From: Vermamoeba vermiformis
Lineage: Eukaryota; Tubulinea; Echinamoebida
NCBI GenBank assembly: GCA_045837725.1
Contig: JBEWZL010000276.1
Span: forward strand, 248,001-312,000
Reading direction: 5' to 3'
Length of the DNA stretch: 64,000 nt
Positions 47,906 to 59,546 of the stretch are shown piece after piece. Under the pieces are notes generated by a model, which saw only the letters and a list, made by a program, of their open reading frames with translations, had not been told where the DNA came from and made no database searches. The position numbers were made by a program, and so were the translations under genes. Numbering within the stretch: the stretch's first letter is position 1; every line of letters begins with the position of its first letter.

Positions 47906-50900
47906 CTACTGTTTGTTCGGCAGCAGTTGACGACGGAATTTCCTGTCCACGACACGTCCATCAGCACCCGTGGTGTACAAGTGCTTGTTGCTCATGAACA
48001 TGGCTGTCACACCATTGGTCTCGAGGCCTGAGCGTGTCATCTGCAGCACACGATGCACTTCCGGCCACGAGGCAACAGTGACGACGACCGACTGCACCAA
48101 GCAATCAATGTCCCACACAGTGACACTGCCGTTGCGACTGCCCTGAATGAGGTACTTGTCCATCACTTCCAAGGCTCGAATGCTGCTCTGCTTCACCGTG
48201 CTCACGATATTGCCCGACGAGTCGCTCAGTGTCACGCTGTTGCTCGAGAAGCTCAGCGAAGAACTCGCGCCCAACGCGTCTTTGTAGGGCGAGGCGATGG
48301 GAGTCATGGTGCGCGGGTCCCACAGTCGGATTTGACCGCGCTTAGTGCCGAGCACGAGCAGCTGATAGTGCGAGAGCCAGAGCAGCGAGGAGATCTTGCC
48401 CGTGACATTGACACCGAACACGTGATCGGGCACCAGACGGTACACTTCTTGCTTGGTCGGTGGGCACAATGTGTCCCAGAAACTCACCACGCTACGTGAT
48501 TGGTCAGCACAGCTTATGACACGTGTCAAATTACATACCCGACGCCGTTGGTGACACCTGCTGTCGCGATGAAAGCTGCCTGAGTTGATGAACGCCAAGT
48601 CTGTCACGCGCTTGGTGTGGCATTGGATGGTCTGTGACATGTGTCAATAACCGAACAATCACAGATCGGTGCCACTTACCAAATAAGGCTCAAGGGATTC
48701 CAAAGTCGAATCAAATCTCCATACGTTGAGAAATCCGCTCTGATCTCCGACTGCAAATTTGGTGCCGTTCCAATTGAAGCGAATGCGCGTGATCTTTGCG
48801 TGCCCAGTCGTCCTGTCAACGTGTCAATCCGTGACCTCTACACATCCCATGCACTTACTTGTACGTGCAGAGTGGCACTTCAAAGCCAAACTGCCACAGT
48901 GTCACCGTGCCATCAAATCCACCGGCAATGTCTGTTCTAAAATTAGCACCAGTATTCCGAATACAAAATCACGTGACGTACAGAACGGATCGTGCGGGTG
49001 TGCTTCGACCCAAGAATAGCCGTGGTTGTCAGTGCCGCGGTGCACGGGCGAGGGACTGGCAGGTGTAGAGTGTTCAGTGAAAGCACGTGGTGAGCGCTGA
49101 TGTGGTACCAGCGGAGAATTGGAGGCACTCAACACCTTGCGCGCTGCAGGGGCTGCCAATGTGTTGCTGGAGTTGGACAGCGTCGAGGCTGTGCGCGGTG
49201 TCAACTGCAATTCAGTGAATGGTGAGTTTGACATTACAAGCGAAATTTCAGCGAGTATTACCTGCACTTCAGTGGTGCCTGCAGCGTTGAATTGATGGGC
49301 GCGCAGAGTGAGTTCAGAGAGGCCCTTGTGCGTGGCTATCACCAAATTCTTTTCGTTGCGCTGACAAGTTTGACAGGTGTCAGTCAATCATCTGCACCGA
49401 GATCACGTGACACTACTTACTGGATTGACGCACAGCGAGAGAATGCTCTCCTTGCTCTTGAATGCCGTGCTCGGTTCACTGAATGTCAATGCGCGTGTGA
49501 CACTGTTGACACGTGTCAAACAGCGTTGTATGTGAATGATCTGCTGATCTTGCTTCAAGTACTCGGTCTTGCTGAGATATTTCACCGCTGACTTGTGTGA
49601 CACGAGTCGTTGCCACACGAGCTGTGCGTACCGCTGTTGACGCACCACACGTGCCTTGCGCATCACGTGCTCGATGACCAGCCAATCAGTGCTCGCCAGA
49701 CTGGGCACCACAACACTGCTCTCGTCCTCGTTGGCTCCAGGCACAGTGAGCGGTGTGAGCTTGAAGTGCAGCACCAGTTGAGGTGTGACGGCCACTCTGA
49801 GCTCGCACTCAGTGAGCCACTTGTGCAGCTGTTTGATCACCGTCACGTTCTTGGGGTTCTTGAACACCTGATTCAGCAACAGTTCCAGCTGTTCAGTGAA
49901 CTCGCGCACGATCATCAGCTGCAGCACGTGCTGACACCACAGTTCGACACTCGCGTCCAAGTGCAGCTTGTCGAGTTCACTCGCCACGCGGCTGTGGATC
50001 TGGTCGCGATCCTCCTCGTCACTCGTGCTGTCATCGGTCACGCGCGGGAGATCAGGTGGGAGATCGAGATCTTCATCGGAACTGAGGCCCGTCATCTGTT
50101 GCTCGTCACGTGGCTGATCAGTCTCAGTCTCCTCTTGACTGGCCGCATTGTCCTCGTCTTCGGAGCTGGAGTGACTGTCAGAGCGAGGGCGCGTGAGTGG
50201 CACAGTGACAGCACCCGCATCGAGGGGCCGAATGTGATTGAGATCCAGTCCGTTGAACAGCAGCTCGAACAGACACTGATAGTCCTGCACGGCCAGCGCG
50301 GCCATGAACACACCGAGTCTGCTGGCTGCAAAGATCTCAATCATCGCCTTCTCTTCTTCTTTCGAGGCTGGCTCGTCCAGGGCCAGGGTGCTGACATTGG
50401 ACGCGGAATTGCTCAGCGTGCTGCGTGCTTTGAGCGTGTCTTGGTGATAGGCCCGCGCATCGATCACGGGCACGGAGCGCGACTGCAGCTGAGGTCTGTA
50501 GCGCTGCTTGTACAGCCACGCACAGGCATGCAACTCACGTGCCTGTTGATCGAGGCGTGTGGCCTGAGCACGTGACAGCAATGTGTGCGGAATAATGCGC
50601 AACAGAGCGGAGATTCTGCGCGAGGTCTTCAAGAGCAATCGCAGTGCATCGAGTGGTGCGGTGGACTGCTCGACAGTGAGCAACATCTCCTCGCGCAAGT
50701 AGTGCTGTTCGCTGCTGTATCTGTGCGGGGTGGTGGTGAGTCAAAGTGCTGCGTACTCGAGTGCGGAGACTTACTTGATGAGTGCATCGAACAGCACGGT
50801 CCGGTCCACGCTGAGCTGTGGCACGAGCAGATCGATCAGCTGCACCACGCCACTCACGTCCTCGCTCTTCACTCGACGTGCTTCGTCCACGCGCAGAGCA

Positions 50901-53900
50901 GCGAGTTGCACGGCGACTTGAGTGCGCAGCTGTGCGTCAATGAGCGGTGCAGGGCCCTGATGCTGCACACCGTGCACGAGTGTGGCCAGTGTCAAGTGCG
51001 TGCAGCCAGCGTGCAGATAGGCGTAGAGCACACGGCGCTGCAACAGTGCTTGCTGGGCGCTGTAGTCATGCGCGCTCAAGTGACGATGTTGCTGCAAGTA
51101 GCGGAACAAGTGCGCCAGACCCGGTGCGAATGCTGTCGTCACGCTGTCGTTCACTGAATTCACTGGCACGTGATCGGGCATGAGGGGCGCGTGCCACTGC
51201 GTCGCGACAGTGTTCTTGGTGCCGACCAGTGCCAGCAGCGCCGCTTCGTACTCGCGCAGCAGCCAGTGTGCCAGTGAGGCGAGTCCGAGATCTGCACTGC
51301 TGCGCGACAGAGGCAGCACGTGATTGACCAGCACATCGCGCGTGATGTCACCGAGATCACCCTCGAACAAGCGCGCAATGAACAGTGCCAAGTGATAGTC
51401 GTTCAACTTCTGCACGCATATCGACACTGCATCGCGCAACTGATCTGCGAGCAAGAAGAAGGCTGCAGCGAGGTGATAGCGCTGCTTGCTGAGCAGTACG
51501 TAGGCATTCTTCTGCGCGGCAGTCTTCCAGCGCTCGTGCTCAAAGTCATTGGCCAAGAACTTGACCAGTGTCTCGTCCTTCTGCGTCTTGTACAGCTGTT
51601 GCAGCGCCACTTTCTTGCGCAGGGCCAGGTAGTACAGCGCGCAGTCCTCGGCATTCTTGTGCTTGAGGTACTCGGTCTTGGCCACTCGTTCCGCCAGAGT
51701 GCGCAGCGTGGGCATGTGTTGACACCACAGTGCCACGCCCAGTGCGCGCAGTGTGCTCCACGTGGGTTCAGCGGGCACGGTGAGATTGGCCAGGGACTCG
51801 TGCTCGCCTGCGTGCAGGGCCCAGCACCAGTCCAGCGAACTCAGCACCAGCTCGGAGTCCGTGCTCGGGCCTGCACTCTTCTTTGCAGATTGAGGTGCAA
51901 ATTTGCTCATGTAGAGGCCAATCTTGACCTGCACTTGAAATCGGATGGCACAGCCCACGGGAGTCCAGGCCTGCGAGGTGTGCAAGTGCTGCTTGGCGAG
52001 CATGCCCGAGGTGAAGAGATCGAGCACTGCCAGCACGAACATCTGATCGCGGCGTGTCACTCCGTCCAGTTCGCGGCGCGTCAACAGCTCTACCAGGGCA
52101 CTCGCTTCGGTGGCACTGAGCTCATCGGGCTTGTCGCTCTCCACGGCACTGAGCTCGCTGTGCGGTGTGTGCTGCACGGCACTGCTCTTGGTGCTGGGGC
52201 GCGCACTGAGACCCCAGTCATCGTCCTCGTCCTCCTCGTGACTGGCCTCGTCACTGCGATCACGTGCCTCGTCCTCATCGCTGTCACTCACCTCAATGTC
52301 CACGTCATCGTCCATGGTGCTGAAGCTGATCTTGTCGTACGGATCGTCCAAGAAGTCGTAGTTCTGTTGCTGGGGCTTGGGGGCTGCACTCACTGACTTC
52401 ACTTTGACAGGTGTCACACTCGCACTCGCCTCGCTCACTGTACTCGGAGCCAGCTCCGCGCTGTGCTCGCGCTCTTTGACGAGATAGCTGTCGAGCGGCA
52501 GATCGAAGCTGAGATTGCGCTTGGTCTCGTCGCTGAGGTGCATGAACAGCTGCTTGAAGATGAGCGCGAGTCGATCGAACTGGCCCGTCATCAGATACTG
52601 CACCAGCTTCTTGGGGTGATACACGGGCAGTGGACGGTGCGTCTGTGCCAGCTGTGCCAGCACGGACACTGAGCGCGCACTGCTGCTGAGCTCACTCCAC
52701 TTGGACACCACGCTCAGCTGTCGCTCTTGCGCACTCACCAGCACGCCATTCGCACTCCACGCCACACCGCGATGGGCCACAGCGGGCAGTGCAATGGAGT
52801 GCAGCAGTGTCCACTCGGGCGTGAATGCTTCGAGCTGTGTTCTGTTGCAGCCCAGCTCGTAGAGTCGCACTGCATCGCGCGTGAGTACCGCGAGGAGCAC
52901 GTGACCCTCGGGCGTGGTGTGCCAGTCCATGTCGCGCGGTGCACTGTGCTGTGCCGTGGTGGCACTGTGCTGCGAGACACTGATCAGCGGACTCAATGTC
53001 GCACCAATCGACAGCGCACTCTGCTGGAGCTGCACTCGTGTGGGGCGTCAGTTGCGCGTCAATCACGGATTCGTTGCGGTACTGCGGCACGGAGGACTCG
53101 AGTTCCCAGATCTTCAATTCGTCACGTGCCATGGTGGCAATTCTGCCCAAGTAATTCACGCGCAATTGCGTGAGTGGAGCGCTGTGTGCTTGGAAGTGCA
53201 GCACTGAGTGCAGTGTGAGCTGGTCCTCGTCCTCGTCCTCGCGCATCAACATCCAGCCTCGCACTGCACCGCTCTCACTCGCAGTGAACAGTGTGCAGGG
53301 AGTGCCAGCACTGTACACGTGACGCGGTGCTGCGAGGTGCGTGTAGAGCTCGTCATCGGACTCGTGTTCGCACAGCAATTGTACCTTGATGTCGGTGGCA
53401 CGTGTCACGCGATACACCTTGATGACGTCACCTGTCTTGCTCAGTGCCACGAGATGTACACTGCGCGGTGTGGCATGTGGCACCAGTGCGGAATAACTCA
53501 GGGCTGGCACGCACAACAACTGCGACCAGTCTGTGCTGGCACTGACACGTGTCAATTGAGTGACAGGTGTCACGGACGGTACGGTGTGCTCGTCAGCGGG
53601 CAATGTGATCTCGTTCATGAACAGCCCCTCGTTGCTGATCACTGTGTAGATGACAGGCTCTGAATTATTCCGCTGTTAGTCAGACATTTCATTCACTGAA
53701 CCGCAAGCACGTACCAGTCAGATCCCACGTGAATGCCGTGCAGTGTTCCAGGGCCGTGAGGTGCGCGTACATGAGTGGTGCATCGATCACGTGCTGATCT
53801 TGCACGCGCCACACCACGCAGCGATGATGTTCGTCCAGCGAGGCGACGAGTGGCAGGCGCGGGTGTGCAGCGAGCTGTGTGATGGGCGCGTGATGGCCGT

Positions 53901-55421
53901 GCAGGCGATTGATCACCCCCGAGATGCGCGTGGAGCTCTGACTGATGTGCCAGCCACTGATCGCGCGCGTGTGTGGAGCGAGGGCGTAGAGATTGAACAG
54001 ACTCGGTGCGTAGCTGTGCGGCTCGGAGGGGAATGCGTACAGCTGTGCACTGACGGCGAGGTGCAGCCAATCGAGCTGTGGTGGCAACACGGCCTTGACG
54101 CAGGAGAGCAGCACGACGATGGGTGCCTGCAGCGGATGTTCGTTGAGGCCCTTCACCTTCCACACCAGCACACCACCGTCCTTCTGCACCCCGAGCAGCC
54201 AGTCCTGACTGCCACCACTCGTCACACTCACCGTGTTGCCGTGTCGCTCTTGAATGTTGCGCGTCATGGCGTGGCCAGTCTGCTTCAGCGCGTGACTGTT
54301 GGCACGTGACTCGCTGCTGTCATCTTTGCACTCGTGCTCCTCGCGCACGGGATCGGACAGCCAGCTGACACCAATGATTCCGCCAAAGGTCGTGGTGGCA
54401 CTGTAGTGTTTGGTGACACCGTAGCCCTCGCCCTCGTCGATCACCAGCGACAGCGTGAAGTTGACGCGTTCAGTGAACGGCGATTCAGTCCAGAGATTGA
54501 CACAGCCATCGGCACTGAGTGTCAACAGCACCGCACGACCACGTGATGTGTCGCGCCACTGCATGTCCACCACTGCGCGCGAGTGTGGCAAGTAGATGAA
54601 GGTGAGGCCCGTGCGCGTGTTGGAGGCGCGGTACCACAGCTTGACGCAGCAGTGATGGGCCGCACTCACCGCCAAGTAGCGCCCGCACGGTGAGCACGCC
54701 ATGCGACTCTGGGACTCGCGCGGCAGTGGACCACTCCAAATAGGGGCATGGTCGGAGAGCTCCGTGGGGTGCGTGGTGGCAACACGCGACTCGAACAGCG
54801 CACTCAACTCGAGCAGATGCAGCTGAGTGGCGTGTGACACGAGCAGACACGTGTCGCGGGCTGATACACCGCGCCAGTGCAGCAACACAGTGGCATCGGT
54901 GCTATTTTTAGCGTCAGGCACTGCTAATTTAGCGGCAAATTGCCACTGCGGAGCTGAAGGCTGTTCTACGCAGCGAAAGAGCAAGATCTCCGTTGTCACA
55001 GCTATTGCCAACTGCAAAATAGGTCGTATTAGACATCGGAAGTACAGTCATATAATACGCAGCAATACCATGCCATGATGCTTGTGCCACGCAATGGAAG
55101 AGACATTGTGCGGATGGTGCTTCGAATAATCAGCCAGGCGCAGAGTTTGATGCACCATAAGCTGCTTGTCTAATATAAACACGCTATCTTGACTTGGATA
55201 CACCTGCGCATGCAAATATTAACACCAAGGTATGAGAGAAACTTGGTGATCTAACAACAAATTTAATTCTAAAATTTTAGATCTACACGGTCAGCATGCA
55301 GCGTGCTTATAGCATCTTATAGACTTACAAAATAATCGTGTTGCCGCTGGTGCTTAAATTGTGCCCAAAAAGGCTTTGAGAGCGGATGCAGACTGGGAGG
55401 AATGATCTGTCTGACTTTCAT
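47906..55421 (-). CDS. DMX-like / rabconnectin-3 alpha (RAV1 homologue), V-ATPase assembly regulator
   Basis: Very large WD40 scaffold, roughly 2,200-2,300 residues. By family knowledge it regulates assembly of the vacuolar H+-ATPase (RAVE / rabconnectin-3). ATG at 55421-55419 (MKVRQIIPPSLHPLSKPFWA), intron, then VYPSQDSVFILDKQL. The N-terminal WD part has SRMACSPCGRYLAVSAAHHC, then CVKLWYRA, and FIYLPHSRAVVDMQWRD with LLTLSADGCVNLWTES. The middle Rav1 domain, about 51,400-51,900, is diagnostic: AEDCALYYLALRKKVALQQL, YKTQKDETLVKFLANDFEHE, RWKTAAQKNAYVLLSKQRYH, LAAAFFLLADQLRDAVSICV. Acidic insertions lie near 52230-52320 and 50020-50200. The C-terminal propeller has CHTKRVTDLAFINSGSF, SVVSFWDTLCPPTK, VTVWDID and TGADGRVVDRKFRRQLLPNK. 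About 12 short introns; some frame joins, e.g. near 53040 (37-nt intron ending GTGCAG), are inferred. Exact TGACACGTGTCA copies lie at 48517 (intron), 49507 and 53543 (exons). The upstream gap holds a four-copy E-box array. Confidence 0.9.
48517..48528. repeat. Palindrome TGACACGTGTCA, DMXL intron copy
   Basis: Exact copy in a DMXL intron. The neighbouring DMXL intron has TGACATGTGTCA at 48635-48646, and another has TGACAGGTGTCA at 49371-49382. Confidence 0.7.
49507..49518. repeat. Palindrome TGACACGTGTCA inside a DMXL exon
   Basis: Exact copy encoding part of CLTRVNS on the minus strand, so the motif is not confined to introns. Confidence 0.7.
53543..53572. repeat. Palindrome pair TGACACGTGTCA / TGACAGGTGTCA inside a DMXL exon
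   Basis: An exact copy at 53543-53554 is followed six bases later by the variant TGACAGGTGTCA (53561-53572). Together they encode VTPVTQLTRVS. A further TGACAGGTGTCA lies at 52405-52416, also coding. Confidence 0.7.
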
Positions 55422-55548
55422 TGCGCTCTATTTAGGGACATAATAATATAAATGATCTTCTGTATTAATGTTCGAGTATACTTCTAGCAGTGTTCGAACA
55501 ATAACGATGATGACAAGTCAAGTTGGAAATTGTCAAAATTTTCCGAAG

Positions 55549-55596
55549 TCACGTGCTCAATCACGTGCTCAATCACGTGCTCAATCACGTGCTCAA
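55549..55596. repeat. Perfect 4 x 12-bp tandem repeat of TCACGTGCTCAA (E-box array) upstream of DMXL
   Basis: Four identical head-to-tail units occupy 55549-55560, 55561-55572, 55573-55584 and 55585-55596, each with one CACGTG. The array starts 128 bp upstream of the DMXL ATG and ends 68 bp before the 3' end (stop at 55664) of the TPR gene, also on the minus strand. A regulatory role for DMXL is inferred from the position. Confidence 0.8.
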
Positions 55597-55663
55597 AATA
55601 ACATACAATACATCGTACAATGAACAGTCTTGAGTGCAACGATCAACATTTATGTACATGGCA

Positions 55664-56587
55664 TTAACTCGCTTTGAATGCAGATTCCCTAAAATAGAAA
55701 TCAGCGAGCACGTGATCCTGTTCAGCACGTGACTCATCTTCCAGGGCCTCGTAACACACTGCGCGCATGTGATGGGCCTGCGACAAGAGCTGCGCACGAT
55801 CACGTGACTGCTCGGAGTCCTGTGCTGCGGCGTCAATGCTCTTGGTCGCGAGATTTCGTGCCTGATGCCAATCTCCGCGCAATCTCGCGAGCTGTGCGAT
55901 GGCCAGATAGGCACGTGACGTCCAGTGCGGGGAGTGCGCGGTGTCCACGATGAGCCACAAGTCACTGAGGGCCATCGTCTCTTCGTGCACGCGAATGTAG
56001 GACACTGCGCGCTTGAAGAGAGCCGCACAGAGCACGTGCACGCTGTCAGTGCGGTGATAGGGCAGTTGAGTGCGCGCGGTGTACTGGTACGCGACTGCAT
56101 TGGATGCGACATCGTACTGCGTGCTGGTGGTGTAGTAGAACTCTTTGCTCAGCTCGATGAACTTGCTGAATACACTCACTGCTTCGAGGTGTTGGCCCTT
56201 GAGCTGCAGCACTTCACCCAGGTGCAGCCACAGAGGAGCCAAGTTCGGATGTGTTTCCAATCCGCGCCGTAGCACTTTTTCAGCTGCTACTGTATCACCC
56301 ATTTTCATATAACACACCCCCATGCCATCATAACAACTCGCTTGCTCAATTCTGTGGCCGGTAAGTCATGCGTCAGTCGAGTAGCGAAGGTGCACTTACT
56401 CGTTCAGGTGTTCGCGTTGCGTCAACAGCTTCTCATATAGATGCAGTGCCTCGCGCGCGTGCTCTTCAGCATTGGCACCCTGTTGTTCGACCACTGACAC
56501 CAAGTTGTAAGCTTGTTCGAGCTGCTGCTGCGCTGATCCGTCTGTTTCATTTAGCTTGCTGTTCACATCGCTATTTTTTTGTATCAT
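55664..56587 (-). CDS. TPR-repeat protein of unknown function
   Basis: About 290 residues in two exons. ATG at 56587-56585 (MIQKNSDVNSKLNETDGSAQ); the frame stays open upstream to about 56824 but has no earlier ATG. The intron joins REHLNE to IEQASCYDGMGVCYMKMGD. Helix pairs of TPR type: LEQAYNLVSVVEQQG, CYDGMGVCYMKMGDTVAAEK then VLRRGLETHPNLAPLWLHLG, GEVLQLKGQHLEAVSVFSKF, AYLAIAQLARLRGDWHQARN, and HHMRAVCYEALEDESRAEQD. No other domain visible. TPR solenoids bind peptides or partner proteins; no orthologue recognised. Divergent from DDX52 with about 470 bp between start codons. Confidence 0.75.
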
Positions 56588-57058
56588 GTCCGCGTATCTT
56601 GTAGTGCGAGTATGATATAGTCGTTTGGGGCTCGATAGGTTGAAAGTCTCACCATCGTTGGAACAGCGCGATCTCCTTCGTGTTGCAAGCGCATTACTCG
56701 TCTTCAAGTCACACCACAGCGATACTGCATGCGCGCCATTATTATTATTCTTATTATTATGGCCGCTATTATTATTACAGTGGTTGATAGCCAGGCGTTT
56801 GGTTATGCGCGGCACAACACTCAAAAGAAATTAGTTGGATCTGAAAAACGATTAATGGTTCGGTTACTTACCGCCACATAGTAAGCATAATATTATTGTT
56901 TAAATAAGTATAATCGCGGCTTTGTTAGTTATTTACAGTAAATAATAGTGTGCTGCTCATTCAGTAATGACGAACATGAAAATATTACTGCGGTGTCATT
57001 CGCGCAAAATCACCCTGCTGCTGACAACAATCGCGTCAGAAGCATTAATAATCGCTTG
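56588..57058. promoter_or_regulatory. Divergent upstream region, TPR gene / DDX52
   Basis: About 470 bp containing an ATT-rich microsatellite-like tract (near 56735-56780). On the minus strand it reads as an Asn-rich open frame without ATG, so it could be a 5' extension of the TPR gene if transcription starts further up or a non-ATG start is used. Confidence 0.4.
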
Positions 57059-59055
57059 ATGGCAGCACACGACATATTTAAGAAGCTCGGTGGCGGCATC
57101 CACTTCAACACTCGAGTGAATCCGCACGCTCAGGTTGGGATCTGATCGCAACGTTTTTGTAAAGACTAACCATTATTATAGCCCAAAAGTAATGCAGATG
57201 CCAACAAGAAAAATAATAAAGCCGATTTAGACTTTTTTGCAGAGGAAAATGAGACAAATAATGACAACCAGATCCGATCGGGATCCAAAAAAAGAAAACT
57301 CGAAGAGACGGAAGAGAAAGTTACTAACAAGAGACAAAAAATACAAAATGAATATGCTAGTGATGAGGATATTGATGGCGATGAGAACAGCGACCAAGAA
57401 AATGATCAGATCGCGATTCAGAATGCTCCGCAAGTATCGATTGAGTACGATGACAACAAGACTATCGCACCCATCGACAGCTTTCACGATCTGTTGTCGT
57501 TGGGCGTTGACTCGTGGCTCGTAGACGCAATCGAGCAACAAGGCTGGGCCACACCAACACCCATCCAAGCACATCTCTATCCAGTGTGGCTCAATGCCGC
57601 TCAGCGCGTACCTGATATACTCGCACGTGCACCTACTGGCAGTGGTAAGACTGCTGCCTATGTAGTACCTGTGCTACATCACTTGAACAAATTGTTGAGC
57701 GCTGAATCTGACTCGGCCAAGACCACTAAGAAGAACAGCAATGCTAAGAACAGCGCTAAGAACAATCAAAGCAACAATAATCAAAGCAGCACTAAGAACA
57801 CTCCCAAGCCCCTCGCCAGCACCGCTGAGCCCTCAGTGCGCGCACTCATTCTGGCCCCCACGCGCGAACTCACGCAGCAAATTGCACACCTCGCCACGCA
57901 GCTCTTGCAACACGCGCCCAGGGAAATTTCAGTGCACGTGCTCGGCAAGTCGATCAGTCCTGACCTGCGACCTCGTACGTATCCCCAAATAGCAAGTACT
58001 TGCCTAATTTGGTCACTGAATTCTCTGTGCAGAGCTGCTGATCAGCACGCCACAACGCCTGTTGACGCTGATTGACAAGCACAAGCTGGACATCTCGCGG
58101 TACGGTGCCACAGCTGTGTAGCACAATCATAGTGGGACTAACGCGCTGTGTGTAGGGTGCAGTACCTCGTGCTCGATGAGGCCGATCAGCTGCTCAAAGA
58201 AGATTTCATGCGGCAAATTGACACCTTGCTGTCGCACATTGCTGTCCAATCGCGTCACATTGCCCTCTTTTCGGCCACTGTCTCGCCTGGCATTCAACAG
58301 CTCGCTGACACCGTGCTCGTGCATCCCTTCAAGATTCGCATTGGCACTGACAAGTATGCTGGCTAGTGTTACCTTATTTGGCAATCGTGTCTAATTTTAG
58401 CTGCAGACTCGGTGCGGTTGAAACCATCAATCAACGCCTGTTATTTGTGGGCACTGAAGAGGGCAAGTTGATGACACTGCGCCAGATGATTCGTGATGGC
58501 ATTCAGCCACCAGTGCTCATCTTCGTCAACGGCAAGCAGCGCGCGCAGAGTGTGTTCCGCGAATTAATTTACGACTCGGTGATGAGTGACACGAGCAATG
58601 TCAATCTCAAAGTCGATCTCATCAACGGTGATCGCACGCAAGCACAGCGTGATCGCGTGGTGCAGCAGTTCCGCGATGGTCACGTGTGGCTGCTGGTGAC
58701 CACTGACTTGCTCGCGCGTGGCATGGACTTCTTCTCGGAACAAAACGAGTCAGATCCGTTCTTCAGCACTCTGAAAGTCATCAATTTCGACGTACCGAAA
58801 GATGCTACCACCTACATCCACAGAGTGGGTCGCTCAGGGCGCAACGGACAAATTGGCGAGGCGATTACATTCTACACCTTAAAAGACTTGCCCACTCTGC
58901 ACAAGATCATCAATGTCATCAACCACACGGACAACAGCTCCAAGCTGGAAGTACCAGATTGGTTGGTGCATTCAGCGCAGTATTTGAAGAAGAACAAGAA
59001 TTACAAGTACAACATGTTTAACAATCGGCGAGGCAAGAAAGCTGCGAACAAATAA
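57059..59055 (+). CDS. DDX52: DEAD-box RNA helicase DDX52 / ROK1
   Basis: Nucleolar ATP-dependent helicase of 18S rRNA processing. ATG at 57059 gives AAHDIFKKLGGGIHFNTRVN, matching the DDX52 N-terminus (M-x-A-H-D-x-F-x-x-L-G-x-G), and DLDFFAEENE then a basic/acidic linker. Helicase motifs: Q motif GWATPTPIQAHLYPVW, motif I RAPTGSGKTAAYVVPV, an inserted Ser/Asn/Lys-rich stretch of about 45 residues (57720-57830), motif Ia LAPTRELTQQIA, Ib ISTPQRLLTLI, motif II LVLDEADQLLKEDFM, motif III ALFSATVSPG, then GAVETINQRLLFVGTEEGKL, which is specific to the DDX52/Rok1 clade, motif V TTDLLARGMDFF and VI YIHRVGRSGRNGQIGEAITF. About 560 residues, five exons. The TAA stop (59053-59055) lies inside AATAAA (59051-59056). 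With PWP2 this is the second small-subunit processome factor here. Confidence 0.95.
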
Positions 59056-59056
59056 A
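59051..59056 (+). terminator. Poly(A) signal AATAAA overlapping the DDX52 stop codon
   Basis: Asn-Lys-stop is written AAC AAA TAA followed by A, so the stop codon is bases 3-5 of AATAAA. Confidence 0.6.
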
Positions 59057-59546
59057 CAGTTGTTTGGCTATTTAGGTGTGTAGTACTAGTCTAATCACAT
59101 GGAAATTTGTAGCTTAGGGTGAATAGAAACGCTCTGATTCGTCGGTTTTGAAATTAAAGAAACTTCGTTTTCGGGCCAAATGGACAACATTAATTTACAC
59201 GTTAATTGTTGAGTCAACAGTGCACTGTTTACCACAAAGCAAAGTACCCCCGCATCAATATGGCCAATGCAACCAAACCAAGCAAGTAAACTAGATTGCG
59301 ATTGCTGGATGTCGCCCTGGTGCGCGATCGATTGCCGTCACAGCGAGGCCAGGCGGTGCATCACTAGCGGCAAATCGATTTTCCTGGTTTAAATTATAAG
59401 AATAATTATAGCAGTAATAATTAAAATTTATTTCAGCTAGCCGTGACCTTGGCAGCCGTAAAGGAGCTCCAAAAAGTCTCAATGATGGCGTTAAATTTAC
59501 CATTCCAACGGATATTGCAGAGAATTATTACCACCATATTATCCAA
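59056..59546. other. Gap between DDX52 and the F-box-like gene; may hold upstream exon(s)
   Basis: About 490 bp. In the frame of the 59547 ATG, the sequence is open back to an AG acceptor-like TTTCAG near 59436 and reads a plausible extension (VKFTIPTDIAENYYHHIIQ). An upstream exon beginning in this gap is therefore possible. I could not settle on a start. Confidence 0.4.

Noticed and set aside
49610-52396. Two long plus-strand open frames (321 and 358 codons) opposite DMXL
   Set aside because: They are rich in His, Gln and Val without any domain, and DMXL family motifs occupy the other strand.
56735-56780. ATT/ATTATT-rich tract as a mobile-element tail
   Set aside because: It is a short microsatellite with no adjoining element-like sequence or target duplication.
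56588-56824. Upstream extension of the TPR protein with Asn-rich, basic sequence as a mitochondrial presequence
   Set aside because: There is no ATG in this stretch. It is kept only as a possibility for a non-ATG or upstream start.
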